From contig DIVA01000059.1 of assembly GCA_002435705.1 (NCBI GenBank), positions 1 through 64,000 on the forward strand: a stretch of DNA of 64,000 nt, given 5' to 3'. The notes below the pieces were generated by a model. That model had not been told where the DNA came from. It worked only from the letters and a program-made list of their open reading frames with translations, and did no database searches. Positions 8,822-17,640 of this stretch are shown here, piece by piece (position 1 is the stretch's first letter; each line of letters starts with the position of its first letter). The translations under genes were made by a program, and so were the position numbers. The stretch comes from Bacteriovoracaceae bacterium UBA6144. GTDB taxonomy: Bacteria; Bdellovibrionota; Bacteriovoracia; Bacteriovoracales; Bacteriovoracaceae.

Positions 8822-9916
8822 CTTATCTCTGTTTTGCTTATTCACAGAGTTCATGAACTTAATCGTTGGATATAGTTTCTGAAGCTTTGGCATGTCTATT
8901 TCCACTAAGACTTCTTCACCCTGAATGGCACGCTCTCCGACAAGACGAGCTGAACGAGCATCATCCAGATGGTCGGCCGTGATGGACATGTTCTTCGTTT
9001 TAAACTCCTCCAGAATAGGAGCGACGTTAAAGACCTGCGTGAAACGTGGGGCCGTGTCGTATTGATCTTGAGGTTTAAGATTCGGAATATCTCTCGGCGG
9101 AAACTTCGGAGCGTATTGAAGAATTTTCTCTAAGAAAGTGACACAGTTTTGAGAAAGCTTCATTTTCTTTTCTTCTGGCATCTGCTTTTCTGTGTTGTAG
9201 AAAATGAAGAGCGCTCTCAGAAGATCTAAATTTTTCATGATGTAAAGATTAGGTAACTTCTCTGCATCTTCGATGATCTGCAGCCACCCCAAATCAACGA
9301 GCGTTAAAGCGATGGCATCAAACTTCGCTTCCGGGATGTTGTAGATATCACTGGCGTAGAGATCGATCGTCCGCTTATGTACCGAAACACCTAATTCGTG
9401 CTTCTCCCCATGAGTTTTAAATACGAGAAAAAGTGTACCCAGCACTTTAAGAATTTCTGTTGGTTTCATGAATTCGTATTCACCCGCTTTATTACCATAA
9501 AGAGCGGTTGAATTTGATTCTAGTTCTTTAATCCGTGAGTTGGCTTTTCTGAGTCGAGCCGCCAGAGTATTAATAATTGTCTTGAACCAAGGGTTCAAGG
9601 CTGCCATGGTTTTTCCAAAAGCCACAAAAGATATTTCAATGATATCGGTAGAGACCATGGCGGCAGCTGAAGCAGATCTTTTTTTCCCAGAACCATCTTC
9701 ATCAAAAAAAGCCATCTCTCCGATCACTTCACCCGCACGCAAGACACCAATTTCAATAAACCCCTTTCCCTTAGGTTTATACAATCGAATCTGTCCCTTC
9801 TGAATGATGTAGAGTGACTCAGCCAAGTCGCCATCATTAAATAAAACCTCACTGGGCCTTAAATGTTTGAGGCCTGATTTCGTAGCTTGAGTCGCGGGTT
9901 TTGCGGCTTCAGTCAT
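8810..9916 (-). CDS. Cyclic-nucleotide-binding domain protein
   Basis: The N-terminal 20-140 region is a cNMP-binding (CRP-type) beta-roll: LFNDGDLAESLYIIQKGQIR, then GEVIGEMAFFDEDGSGKKRSA. The glycine/glutamate of the phosphate-binding cassette is partly present. No winged-helix DNA-binding domain is obvious after it; about 220 mostly helical residues follow. It is therefore probably a sensor or scaffold rather than a classical CRP. It follows the thiolase gene with a 1-nt overlap (TAATG), so the two are co-transcribed. Confidence 0.82.
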   Translation of the reverse strand: MTEAAKPATQATKSGLKHLRPSEVLFNDGDLAESLYIIQKGQIRLYKPKGKGFIEIGVLRAGEVIGEMAFFDEDGSGKKRSASAAAMVSTDIIEISFVAFGKTMAALNPWFKTIINTLAARLRKANSRIKELESNSTALYGNKAGEYEFMKPTEILKVLGTLFLVFKTHGEKHELGVSVHKRTIDLYASDIYNIPEAKFDAIALTLVDLGWLQIIEDAEKLPNLYIMKNLDLLRALFIFYNTEKQMPEEKKMKLSQNCVTFLEKILQYAPKFPPRDIPNLKPQDQYDTAPRFTQVFNVAPILEEFKTKNMSITADHLDDARSARLVGERAIQGEEVLVEIDMPKLQKLYPTIKFMNSVNKQNRDKAGY

Positions 9917-11079
9917 TATCTCACCTTTTCGATAATGAGCGCGAGTGCTTCACCACCACCGATACAAATAGCAGCACAACCAAACTTTTTATTCTTATGC
10001 TCCATCGCATTCATGAGAGTGATAAGAATTCTATTACCTGAAGCTCCGATAGGATGACCGATCGCCACAGCTCCACCTAAGACATTCACTTTCTCATGCG
10101 GAAGTTTTAACTCTTTCATCGCGGCCATCGTAACGGCAGCAAAAGCTTCATTAATTTCCCACAGATCAACTTGCTCTGTAGTAAGTCCTGCTTTCTGGGT
10201 TGCTTTCTTGATCGCTTCCACTGGTGCAGTCGTGAACCACGTCGGATTTTGAGCGTGACTTGCCCAGGACACAATCTTAAATTTTGCGGTGGCAGCGAAC
10301 TCATCACCACCCAAGATGATGGCACTGGCACCGTCGTTAATCGTTGAGGCATTAGCGGCGGTGATGGTTCCGGTTTTCTCAAAGGCCGGCTTGAGTCCTG
10401 GCATTTTTTCAAAGTTAGCTTTAAAAGGTCCTTCGTCTTCTTCAATCACGACGTCCCCTTTCTTGGATGGAATGGTGACGGGTACTATTTCTTTTTTGAA
10501 CAGACCTTCCTTAACGGCAGCCTGAGCGCGCTTAAACGACTCAATGGCAAACTCGTCTTGCTCAACGCGTGTCATGTTGTATTTCTTCACACACTCTTCC
10601 GCACAATTACCCATGGCGCGATCGGTATAGACGTCCCACAGTCCATCCCACTGCATAGAATCTTTCATCTCGGTTGGCCCAAACTTAGCGCCGGTGCGAG
10701 AGTTCATCAGAAGATGCGGGGCCAGCGACATGCTTTCCATCCCACCTGCAATCACCACAGAATTCTCTCCGGTCATGATGGAGCGTGCACCCAGAATCAC
10801 TGTCTGAAGACCAGAACCGCAAACCTTGTTTACTGTTGTACAAGGTACAGACTCGGGAAGCTTTGCAAAAAGAGCGGCTTGGCGGGCAGGAGCTTGTCCC
10901 TCGCCGGCAGAGATCACATTACCCATAAAGACTTCTTGAACACGATCAGCTGGCAAGTTGGCTTTTTTGAGTGCACCTTCAATCGCAATGGCCCCGAGCT
11001 TAGTGGCAGGAATCGTCGATAGATTTCCCATAAAGCTTCCAAAACCTGTACGAGCACCAGCAAGAATATAAACGGCCAT
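9916..11079 (-). CDS. Acetyl-CoA C-acetyltransferase (thiolase)
   Basis: Condenses two acetyl-CoA to acetoacetyl-CoA, or runs the thiolytic direction in beta-oxidation. The 387 residues carry the nucleophilic cysteine in NKVCGSG (about 88), the NEAFA motif, GHPIGASG with the catalytic histidine, and the C-terminal CIGGGEALA with the second cysteine. The ATG at 11079 is chosen because GAAGG sits 8 nt upstream and MAVYILAGARTG is the usual family start. Upstream in-frame ATG and TTG codons are too close to the Shine-Dalgarno site. With Hbd, crotonase and acyl-CoA dehydrogenase nearby it completes a beta-oxidation/butanoyl-CoA set. Confidence 0.93.
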   Translation of the reverse strand: MAVYILAGARTGFGSFMGNLSTIPATKLGAIAIEGALKKANLPADRVQEVFMGNVISAGEGQAPARQAALFAKLPESVPCTTVNKVCGSGLQTVILGARSIMTGENSVVIAGGMESMSLAPHLLMNSRTGAKFGPTEMKDSMQWDGLWDVYTDRAMGNCAEECVKKYNMTRVEQDEFAIESFKRAQAAVKEGLFKKEIVPVTIPSKKGDVVIEEDEGPFKANFEKMPGLKPAFEKTGTITAANASTINDGASAIILGGDEFAATAKFKIVSWASHAQNPTWFTTAPVEAIKKATQKAGLTTEQVDLWEINEAFAAVTMAAMKELKLPHEKVNVLGGAVAIGHPIGASGNRILITLMNAMEHKNKKFGCAAICIGGGEALALIIEKVR

Positions 11080-11177
11080 AGTCATTCCCTTCAATTTTAT
11101 CTAGATTTATCTCTCTATTCATTCTAGTAATCAGAGGCATTGATAGAAAGTAAAATCTCACTTTAAGGCGGCTCGTC

Positions 11178-11651
11178 ATGTTTCAGCGCAAAAAATCCCT
11201 TAAACCCGGTCTCGATCTTCCTGAGGAGTGGACCCAATCAGTCTCCGATTTGCTCAATGAAACCTATGAAAAAGAGTGCGAGGCACGCAGAAGGCATTTT
11301 GATGTTTTTGGTCAGATTTTACCGGAAGAAATGGTGGTCGCAGCTGGATTCTCAAACCTTGAGAACCCAACAGAATCAGCCATAAGTATCTTTTTGTCCT
11401 GTGATCTTGAACCCGGCCTTGAGCCCAAAAAACTAAAAGAAATTCAGGCCACTTTCGTAGATCTCCTTGGTTTATTTTTTGATGAGATTTTTTCTCAAAG
11501 TGATTGGAGTGAGTGGGAACCCATGTGGCAGGAAGTGCAGTATGAGGGAGCTACATTCTTTCATAAAATTACCCGTGAAAATATTCTCCTCACTCTTGAG
11601 GCTGACAGACTATTGAGAGATGCGGGATTTAGCGAAGACGATGACGAGTGA
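11178..11651 (+). CDS. Hypothetical protein, acidic
   Basis: A 157-residue soluble, acidic protein (C-terminus RDAGFSEDDDE) with no signal peptide, membrane segment or motif that I recognise. Its stop overlaps the GTG start of the downstream membrane protein (GTGA), so the two are translationally coupled and may act together. Confidence 0.7.
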   Translation: MFQRKKSLKPGLDLPEEWTQSVSDLLNETYEKECEARRRHFDVFGQILPEEMVVAAGFSNLENPTESAISIFLSCDLEPGLEPKKLKEIQATFVDLLGLFFDEIFSQSDWSEWEPMWQEVQYEGATFFHKITRENILLTLEADRLLRDAGFSEDDDE

Positions 11652-12514
11652 GCAGTGAACACAATACTCCCCTACGCTTCCACCTGAAAACCAAAGAGCT
11701 CTGGCAAGATACAGCTGCTCTTATCATTGTTTGGCTTCTTGCGATTTTTCTCAAGATTTGGCTCACCGACCCTGCACAATTTTATCTTATCAAACTCGTG
11801 CAAATCACCGCTCTCATGGCGTCGATTGAATACTTAGGATTTTTTGCCCTTCATTTCTTTGGAAAATCAAAAGGTCTTATGATCCAAGGTTTACTTGGGG
11901 GATTTATTTCAAGCACGATGATTTTTATTCAAATCGGAAACCAAGAAAAAACTCATCAATACACAAGCCAAGAAATTGCACGCTCTCTTATTATCGCGAC
12001 AATCGCCATGCTGAGCCTTGGAGTGATTATTATATGGACCATCGCCGATGAAAATCAGTTTTCACTTTCAATCCCCTTTCTTTTACAGACCTCAGTCCTT
12101 CTTCTAAGCCTCTTTCTTCTACGATCCAAGGGAGAGAAGGCTTATCGCCCAAAGGCGGCAAGCTTAGTCATGCTAGATGATCCTATCGTTTGGAAAAATG
12201 TTCTTAAATTTACTTTTTTCTTGGCCCTGATTCTCATGGGAGTCAAGGCCCTGACAAAGCTTCTACCTGAGTCCTACCTTATAAGTACTTTTGTGATTGC
12301 TTTATTTGAGTCCCACGCCGTTCTGGCCGCTTTTGTTACGAGCATCCGGACCTACTCGGCCAATCCTCAGATTGTGATCTGCTTAATTCTTTTTGGTAAC
12401 GTCGTCTCGAAGGTCTTTTTGACTATGAAGTCACCTGTGAAGGAGATAAAGCGACCAGTTATTCTGGCACTCCTAGGCTCCTTTGCCTTCTCACTTTTAG
12501 CCTTACTCTTTTAG
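11648..12514 (+). CDS. Polytopic membrane protein, DUF4010/MgtC-like
   Basis: A 288-residue inner-membrane protein with about eight hydrophobic helices. GLLGGFISST (about 78-87) and the ALFESHAVLAAF region resemble the DUF4010 half of MgtC-related proteins, which in that family read GLLGG.xSST. No substrate can be deduced. The GTG start is accepted because it overlaps the preceding TGA in the standard coupled arrangement. A strong hairpin terminator follows. Confidence 0.65.
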   Translation: MSSEHNTPLRFHLKTKELWQDTAALIIVWLLAIFLKIWLTDPAQFYLIKLVQITALMASIEYLGFFALHFFGKSKGLMIQGLLGGFISSTMIFIQIGNQEKTHQYTSQEIARSLIIATIAMLSLGVIIIWTIADENQFSLSIPFLLQTSVLLLSLFLLRSKGEKAYRPKAASLVMLDDPIVWKNVLKFTFFLALILMGVKALTKLLPESYLISTFVIALFESHAVLAAFVTSIRTYSANPQIVICLILFGNVVSKVFLTMKSPVKEIKRPVILALLGSFAFSLLALLF

Positions 12515-12524
12515 GCAAAAAAAA

Positions 12525-12545
12525 AGCCCCGTCAGGGGCTTTTAA
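12525..12545. terminator. Bidirectional intrinsic terminator
   Basis: AGCCCC-GTCA-GGGGCT hairpin (12525-12540), preceded by A9 and followed by TTTTA. It can end both the DUF4010-like gene (+) and the converging Lys/Ala-rich gene (-). Confidence 0.85.
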
Positions 12546-12546
12546 T

Positions 12547-13710
12547 TTATTCTGTGTCTTCGTATCTCATGGAGCCCGTGAAGGTCTGCTCGATACCGAT
12601 GTCATCACCAGCATCATCATCGTCGTTCGCCGATTCAAAATCATCTTCTTCAAATTCAAACTCTGAAGTGATGTTAAGCTCATTAAGCACACGATAAAAA
12701 TCTCTATCGTCAGCTAAATCTTTAATGATTGCTTCGATATACTTTGGTGGATACTTCGAAATAAGCTCTTCGATGAATTCCTGAAGTTTACCTTCCTTCA
12801 AGATGTCCTGCTTGCGTTGGATGTTCTTCCAGTTCTTGATGTAATGAAGGCGACACCAGCTCAGAGTGGTACGAATATTGTCACAACTCTTCTCGATACA
12901 AGAGTCATCTTTTGGATCAACAAAAAAATCCATTGTTCCAATCGCATCAACAATTTCATGCCAAGCGAAACTTTCTCTCAATACTGAAATCTCGTCGGCA
13001 ATTTTACCTTCAAGATCATTCATGTCGTATTTTTTATAGCTTTCGCGGTCTTTCGATTTTTTGGCTACTTCAATAAACTCGTCTTCATCATCCTCTTCAC
13101 CTTTTGGCATCTTGGGAGAAGCAGTAAATCCATCTTCACCTTCATCATCGTCACCGCCCTTGGCTTTTCTCTTCGCGGCTTCTTTCTCTGCTTTAAGTTT
13201 TGCTTTCTCCGCTTCTTTAGCAGCGAGGGCCTTTGCTTTCTCCGCTTCTTTGGCTGCTACTTTCTTTGCTTTCTCTGCTTCTTTAGCTGCGAGTTCTTTT
13301 TCTTTTTTTGATTGAAGCTTTGCTTTCTCAGCTTCTTTCTTAGCAAGTTCTTTTTCTTTTTTGGCTTGAAGCTTGGCTTTCTCAGCTTCTTTCTTGGCTT
13401 GCTCTTTTTCTTTTTGAGCAGCCAGCTTGGCCTTCAAGGCTTCTTTTTTCGCTTTTTCTTTATCAACTTTTGAAAGAGCGGCAACTGCTTTAGAAGCAAT
13501 TTTTGTAGCAGTTTTTAAGAGACTCTTTTTTGCCGGAGCTGGTTTTTTTGCCGGTGCAGCCTTCTTTGCCACAACTGGCTTTTTAGCAGGAGCCTTCTTC
13601 GCAACTGGCTTTGCCTTAGGCTTTACTTTAGCAGCAGGCTTACCCTTAGAAGCGCCCTTTTTGGTCGAAGCTTTCTTCGTTGGTTTTGATTTTCCAGATG
13701 CTTTAGCCAT
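12547..13710 (-). CDS. Histone H1/AlgP-like Lys/Ala-rich protein with acidic C-terminal domain
   Basis: A 387-residue protein in three parts. Residues 1-70 are a low-complexity Lys/Ala/Pro tail with KKAPAKKP-type motifs, like histone H1 or AlgP/Hc1-type bacterial DNA-binding tails. Residues 75-185 are a charged helical repeat with five EAEKAK units in 10-17-residue periods. Residues 190-387 form an acidic, probably globular domain with cysteines and a GDDDEGEDG linker. The tail is expected to bind DNA or RNA; the C-terminal domain is unrecognised. The repeats make antisense frames look open, but those are shadows. There is no signal peptide. Confidence 0.75.
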   Translation of the reverse strand: MAKASGKSKPTKKASTKKGASKGKPAAKVKPKAKPVAKKAPAKKPVVAKKAAPAKKPAPAKKSLLKTATKIASKAVAALSKVDKEKAKKEALKAKLAAQKEKEQAKKEAEKAKLQAKKEKELAKKEAEKAKLQSKKEKELAAKEAEKAKKVAAKEAEKAKALAAKEAEKAKLKAEKEAAKRKAKGGDDDEGEDGFTASPKMPKGEEDDEDEFIEVAKKSKDRESYKKYDMNDLEGKIADEISVLRESFAWHEIVDAIGTMDFFVDPKDDSCIEKSCDNIRTTLSWCRLHYIKNWKNIQRKQDILKEGKLQEFIEELISKYPPKYIEAIIKDLADDRDFYRVLNELNITSEFEFEEDDFESANDDDDAGDDIGIEQTFTGSMRYEDTE

Positions 13711-13785
13711 AGGTCTCCCTCAATCAGATGAAATTAGGTCAAAAACTACCAAAGCCCTACCCGCTCTATCAAGAAAAATAGGACT

Positions 13786-14925
13786 TTATCCTTCTTTGAG
13801 CTCGTTAGAGGCGATGACCATGCGCTGGACTTCGCTCGTTCCTTCATAGATTTCAGTGATTTTGGCATCTCTGAAATAGCGTTCAACAGGATACTCCTTG
13901 GTATACCCATTCCCGCCACATAACTGGATGGCCTTGGTGGTCACCCACATAGCGGATTCACTGGCCATGAGCTTTGCCTGTGCTGACTCCTTAGAGTAAG
14001 GAAGCTCTGCGTCTTTTAACGCGGATGAATGATAAATCAGTAAGCGAGACGAGGCAATCTTGGTGCTCATATCGGCGAGCATGAACTGAATACCCTGTAG
14101 GTTCGCAAGTGGGGCCCCAAACTGCACACGCTCTTTGACATAATTTTTGGCGTAATTAAAAGCGGCTTGAGAAATGCCAAGCGCCTGAGCGGCAATCCCA
14201 ATGCGCCCTCCATCCAAAGTCGCCATGGCGACTCTGAAACCTTTCTCTGGCTGACCGAGAAGATTTTCTTTAGGAACTTTGACTTTATCAAAAGCCAGTT
14301 GTGCGGTGGAAGAGCCTTTGATCCCGAGCTTGTCTTCAATCTTTATGATCGAATAGCCTGGAGATGCTGTCTCAACGATGAAAGCCGAGATGCCTTTGTA
14401 GTCGGGTGTCTTTTTAGTTTTCGCGAACACGATCGCTAGTCCTGCTTCACGGCCATTGGTGATCCAATTTTTCACACCGTTAATTTCCCAGTGATCCCCC
14501 ATGTCCACGGCACTCGTCGTAAGAGACCCAGCGTCTGACCCAGCGTTGGGTTCCGAGAGGCAAAAGCATCCGATTAATTCTCCAGAAGCAAGTTTCGGAA
14601 GATACTTCTTCTTTTGCTCTTCTGTGCCGAAAGCGAGAATAGGCCAAACACAAAGTGAAGTGTGAGCAGAGACAAACACACCGGTAGAGGCACAGTTACG
14701 AGAGAGTTCTTCAATCAACAAAGCATAAGAAAGATAGTCCAGACCGGCACCACCGTATTCTTCCGGAATATAGCTTCCAAGAAAACCATTCTCTGCAAGC
14801 TTGCTGATAAGCTCTTTGGGAATCGCTCCATCGTGATCAATTTTCATAGCAATCGGTCCGACTTCGGAGTCAGAGAATTTTTTGATCATATCGCGAATTT
14901 CATTATATTTTTGATCAAGTAGCAT
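13786..14925 (-). CDS. Acyl-CoA dehydrogenase (short-chain/butyryl type)
   Basis: FAD enzyme that oxidises acyl-CoA to trans-2-enoyl-CoA, passing electrons to ETF (not encoded here). The 379 residues match the family length. Motifs include CFCLSEPNAGSDAG with the FAD-contact region, WITNG, the QxFGxxL-type REGION as VQFGAPLANLQ, QLCGGNGYTKEYPVERYFRDAK, and the catalytic glutamate in IYEGTSEVQ. It is the last gene of an hbd-crotonase-acd operon, 2 bp after the crotonase stop. Confidence 0.93.
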   Translation of the reverse strand: MLLDQKYNEIRDMIKKFSDSEVGPIAMKIDHDGAIPKELISKLAENGFLGSYIPEEYGGAGLDYLSYALLIEELSRNCASTGVFVSAHTSLCVWPILAFGTEEQKKKYLPKLASGELIGCFCLSEPNAGSDAGSLTTSAVDMGDHWEINGVKNWITNGREAGLAIVFAKTKKTPDYKGISAFIVETASPGYSIIKIEDKLGIKGSSTAQLAFDKVKVPKENLLGQPEKGFRVAMATLDGGRIGIAAQALGISQAAFNYAKNYVKERVQFGAPLANLQGIQFMLADMSTKIASSRLLIYHSSALKDAELPYSKESAQAKLMASESAMWVTTKAIQLCGGNGYTKEYPVERYFRDAKITEIYEGTSEVQRMVIASNELKEG

Positions 14926-14927
14926 GG

Positions 14928-15704
14928 TTATTCCCCTTTAAACTCAGCTTTTCTTTTACCCAAGAATGCTGCTGTTCCTTCTTTCATATCGTATGAGCCA
15001 AAGAGCCCTGAAAAACTATTCACTTCGATTCCTAAGCCTTGTTCTAAAGTCGTCTGACCGCCTTGATCAATCGCCAGCTTGGCTTTGGCCACTGCTAAGG
15101 GTGAATTCTTCGCCACAAGAGTGAGGTAAGCCTGAGCTCCCGTCATAAGCTCTACTTGGCCCTCAAAAACTTGATTGACGATGCCACGAGTGAGCGCTTC
15201 GCCCGCCGTGACATTGCGTCCACTAAAGACCAGCTCCTTGGCGTAAGCTGCATTTGTCCGACGGGCCAGTCTTTGCGTTCCACCGAACCCCGGAATGAGC
15301 CCCAGTTTCACCTCTGGCAATCCGAAAACCGCTTTAGAGCTGGCAAAGATAAAATCACAGGCGAGTGCCATCTCAAAGCCGCCGCCCAAAGCGAAGCCTT
15401 GCACACAGGCGATTGTGGGGAATGGAAGATTTTCGATATCAATCGTCACCGTTTGACCGAGTTTTCCAAAGAGCAACCCTTCACCGGCTTTCATGTCACT
15501 CATGGCAGATATATCGGCACCGGCGATAAAGGCCTTCTCCCCCGCTCCTGTGAAAAGCAGGCCCGTAAGTTTTTTAGTTTTGATCTCACTTAAAATAGTT
15601 TTGAGTTCTTTTAAGACATCTTCATTTAAAGCGTTAAGCTTATCGGGACGATTAATCGTCAGAATCCCAATATTATTTTCAACCGTAAAAAGGATATTAC
15701 TCAT
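14928..15704 (-). CDS. Enoyl-CoA hydratase (crotonase family)
   Basis: Hydrates trans-2-enoyl-CoA to 3-hydroxyacyl-CoA. The 258 residues from MSNILFTVENN contain GEKAFIAGADI (oxyanion and CoA loop), GFALGGGFEMALACD, and GLPEVKLGLIPGFGGTQ with the catalytic glutamates. The ATG at 15704 has AAGGGTG about 9 nt upstream; the longer in-frame version would run 51 bp further into hbd and is not conserved-looking. It overlaps the hbd stop by 8 bp. Confidence 0.92.
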   Translation of the reverse strand: MSNILFTVENNIGILTINRPDKLNALNEDVLKELKTILSEIKTKKLTGLLFTGAGEKAFIAGADISAMSDMKAGEGLLFGKLGQTVTIDIENLPFPTIACVQGFALGGGFEMALACDFIFASSKAVFGLPEVKLGLIPGFGGTQRLARRTNAAYAKELVFSGRNVTAGEALTRGIVNQVFEGQVELMTGAQAYLTLVAKNSPLAVAKAKLAIDQGGQTTLEQGLGIEVNSFSGLFGSYDMKEGTAAFLGKRKAEFKGE

Positions 15705-16548
15705 AAAGATAAACACCCTTTTTATTTTTTCGCCCAAAGCGTCCAGCTGCCACATACTGCTTCAAGAGCGGACACGGGCGATACTTCGTATCCGACAGAC
15801 CTGTGTGGAGCACATCCATGATGGCTAAACAGGTATCAAGACCAATAAAGTCAGCCAGCTCCAATGGCCCCATGGGCTGATTGGTTCCAAGCTTCATCGC
15901 CACATCAATATCCTTCGCCGTTGCTACGCCTTCATAGAGTGCATAGAAGGCTTCATTGATCATCGGCATAAGAATTCTATTCACGGCAAACCCAGGGTAA
16001 TCCTGAGCGGCGACAAAAGTTTTTCCCATCTTCTCTGCCAGTGCTCTCACTGTTTCAAAAGTCTCAGTACTGGTTTCAAGACCTTTAATGCCTTCAACCA
16101 GCTTCATCACGGGTACGGGATTCATGAAATGCATCCCGGCCACAAGTTCAGGGCGCTTGGTTTGAGCGGCAATTTCAGTGATTGAGATGGAAGAGGTGTT
16201 AGAAGCCAAGATCGCTCCTGCTTTCACCACACTATCGAGGTTTCTAAAAATGTCGAACTTAAGCTCACGGCGCTCGGTAGCCGCCTCAATGACGATATCG
16301 CAGTCTTTGAGATCAGCCATTTGAGCTGAAGTTTTTAAAAGAGATTCCGCCTTTGCCGCATCTTCTTTTGACCATTTGTTTTTTTCCACGCCACGAGAGA
16401 GTTGACCCTTGATGAATTCAGCTCCACCACTCAGCGCTTTTTCAAAAGCATCAAAAAGAATAACCTGATAGCCTGACTGAATGGCCACTTGAGCAATTCC
16501 GCGACCCATCTGTCCTGCGCCTACAATTCCTATGACACGGATGTTCAT
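15697..16548 (-). CDS. hbd: 3-hydroxybutyryl-CoA dehydrogenase
   Basis: NAD(P)-dependent 3-hydroxyacyl-CoA dehydrogenase of 283 residues. MNIRVIGIVGAGQMGRG gives the Rossmann dinucleotide fold, followed by ASNTSSISI, GMHFMNPVPVMKLVE with the catalytic histidine, and GPLELADFIGLD in the C-terminal domain. The start at 16548 is supported by GGGAGA 8 nt upstream; an upstream in-frame extension would lie before the Rossmann strand and is rejected. It is the first gene of the operon with crotonase and acyl-CoA dehydrogenase. Confidence 0.93.
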   Translation of the reverse strand: MNIRVIGIVGAGQMGRGIAQVAIQSGYQVILFDAFEKALSGGAEFIKGQLSRGVEKNKWSKEDAAKAESLLKTSAQMADLKDCDIVIEAATERRELKFDIFRNLDSVVKAGAILASNTSSISITEIAAQTKRPELVAGMHFMNPVPVMKLVEGIKGLETSTETFETVRALAEKMGKTFVAAQDYPGFAVNRILMPMINEAFYALYEGVATAKDIDVAMKLGTNQPMGPLELADFIGLDTCLAIMDVLHTGLSDTKYRPCPLLKQYVAAGRFGRKNKKGVYLYE

Positions 16549-16662
16549 AAAAAGAATCTCCCTTTTGGGGTTAAATGATGGAAATAGTTGAAGAAAACCC
16601 CTATCAATGTGCCTCGGAGCGGGCCTTTGGTCAATAAGAGGAGTTTTATACAAGCGGATATC

Positions 16663-16691
16663 TTGCCAACAATCATAAAAGTGTTTATAAC
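16663..16691 (+). promoter_or_regulatory. Sigma-70-type promoter of rpsT
   Basis: TTGCCA (16663-16668), a 17-bp spacer, then TATAAC (16686-16691), located 34 bp before the rpsT start codon. Hexamer match and spacing both fit a housekeeping promoter. Confidence 0.65.
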
Positions 16692-16724
16692 TTCGCGATA
16701 CTTAACATCGTTTAGGAGACCAAA

Positions 16725-16991
16725 GTGGCAAACCACCAATCATCAACAAAGCGCGCGAAGCAAGATAAAGTAAAGCGCATGACTAACAAAGTTAAAAAAT
16801 CTTCAGCGCGCACAGCTGTTAAATCAGTGCGTGAAGCGATTGCTAAAGGCGATAAGACAACTGCTCTTACAGGTCTTAAAGCAGCTCAATCAAAACTCAT
16901 GAAAGTGGCTAAGTCACCAGCGATGAGCAAGAAAGCTGTTTCTCGTACCATCTCTCGTCTTACAAAGCAGATCGCAGGTCTCGCTAAGTAA
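16725..16991 (+). CDS. rpsT: 30S ribosomal protein S20
   Basis: Binds 16S rRNA in the small subunit. The 88-residue, strongly basic helical protein has the family start MANHQSSTKRAKQ and KSVREAIAKGDK. The start codon is GTG, with AGGAG 6 nt upstream. It is a single-gene unit with its own promoter and terminator. Confidence 0.97.
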   Translation: MANHQSSTKRAKQDKVKRMTNKVKKSSARTAVKSVREAIAKGDKTTALTGLKAAQSKLMKVAKSPAMSKKAVSRTISRLTKQIAGLAK

Positions 16992-17019
16992 TTCTCTGAT
17001 CTTGACTCAAATCAAATTG

Positions 17020-17052
17020 AACCCATAGTGTGAATAACACTATGGGTTTTTT
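17020..17052 (+). terminator. rpsT intrinsic terminator
   Basis: An 11-bp perfect stem, ACCCATAGTGT (17021-17031) with ACACTATGGGT (17037-17047), followed directly by a T-run. Confidence 0.93.
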
Positions 17053-17070
17053 TATTTTCTGGAGGTCTTT

Positions 17071-17640
17071 ATGCGCCTACTTAGTTTTCTTTTAATGCTC
17101 ACTATTCTTACCGGCTGCGGAGTTCAGTCGATTCCACAATCTCTCAATGCCACCGAAGCGGCATGGGCTGAAGTGCAGAACCAATACAAACGCCGTGCTG
17201 ATCTCGTGCCGAATCTAGTTAATACCGTTAAGGGGTACGCCGCTCATGAAAAAGAAACACTCGATGCTGTTGTGAGTGCTCGCGCCAAGGCGACCCAGAT
17301 GACCGTCGATGCTTCGAACCTCACACCCGAAAAGCTTAAAGAGTTTCAGTCAGCCCAGTCAGGCCTGTCGCAAGCACTAGGTCGTTTGATGGTGGTGGCC
17401 GAAAAATATCCAGATCTCAAAGCAGCCGCTAATTTTAGAGACCTCCAAGTGCAACTTGAGGGAACTGAAAACCGCATCACAACGGCTCGTCGTCGCTACA
17501 TTGAAACAGTTCAAGAGTTTAATAATCTCGTGACTGTTTTTCCGACTTCCCTCACGAACTCACTATTATTCAAACACGAAAAGAAAGCACAATTTCAAGC
17601 TGAGGAAAGCGCTCAAGCGGCCCCAACGGTTCAGTTCTAA
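17071..17640 (+). CDS. LemA family lipoprotein
   Basis: A 189-residue LemA protein with lipoprotein leader MRLLSFLLMLTILTGC (lipobox LTGC). The signature YKRRADLVPNLVNTVKGY and HEKETLDAVVSARAKA are typical, as is NRITTARRRYIETVQEFN. The family forms long helical bundles at the membrane; the function is poorly defined. It starts a LemA-TPM-TPM operon (1-nt overlap with the next gene), a common bacterial arrangement. Confidence 0.92.
   Translation: MRLLSFLLMLTILTGCGVQSIPQSLNATEAAWAEVQNQYKRRADLVPNLVNTVKGYAAHEKETLDAVVSARAKATQMTVDASNLTPEKLKEFQSAQSGLSQALGRLMVVAEKYPDLKAAANFRDLQVQLEGTENRITTARRRYIETVQEFNNLVTVFPTSLTNSLLFKHEKKAQFQAEESAQAAPTVQF

Noticed and set aside
10558..11022. 154-codon plus-strand frame inside thiolase
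   Set aside because: It lies wholly opposite conserved thiolase sequence and has no Shine-Dalgarno.
13061..13849. Open frames on the plus strand opposite the Lys/Ala-rich gene
   Set aside because: Ala/Phe/Ser-only translations are the mirror of AAG/GCN repeats, so they are composition artefacts.
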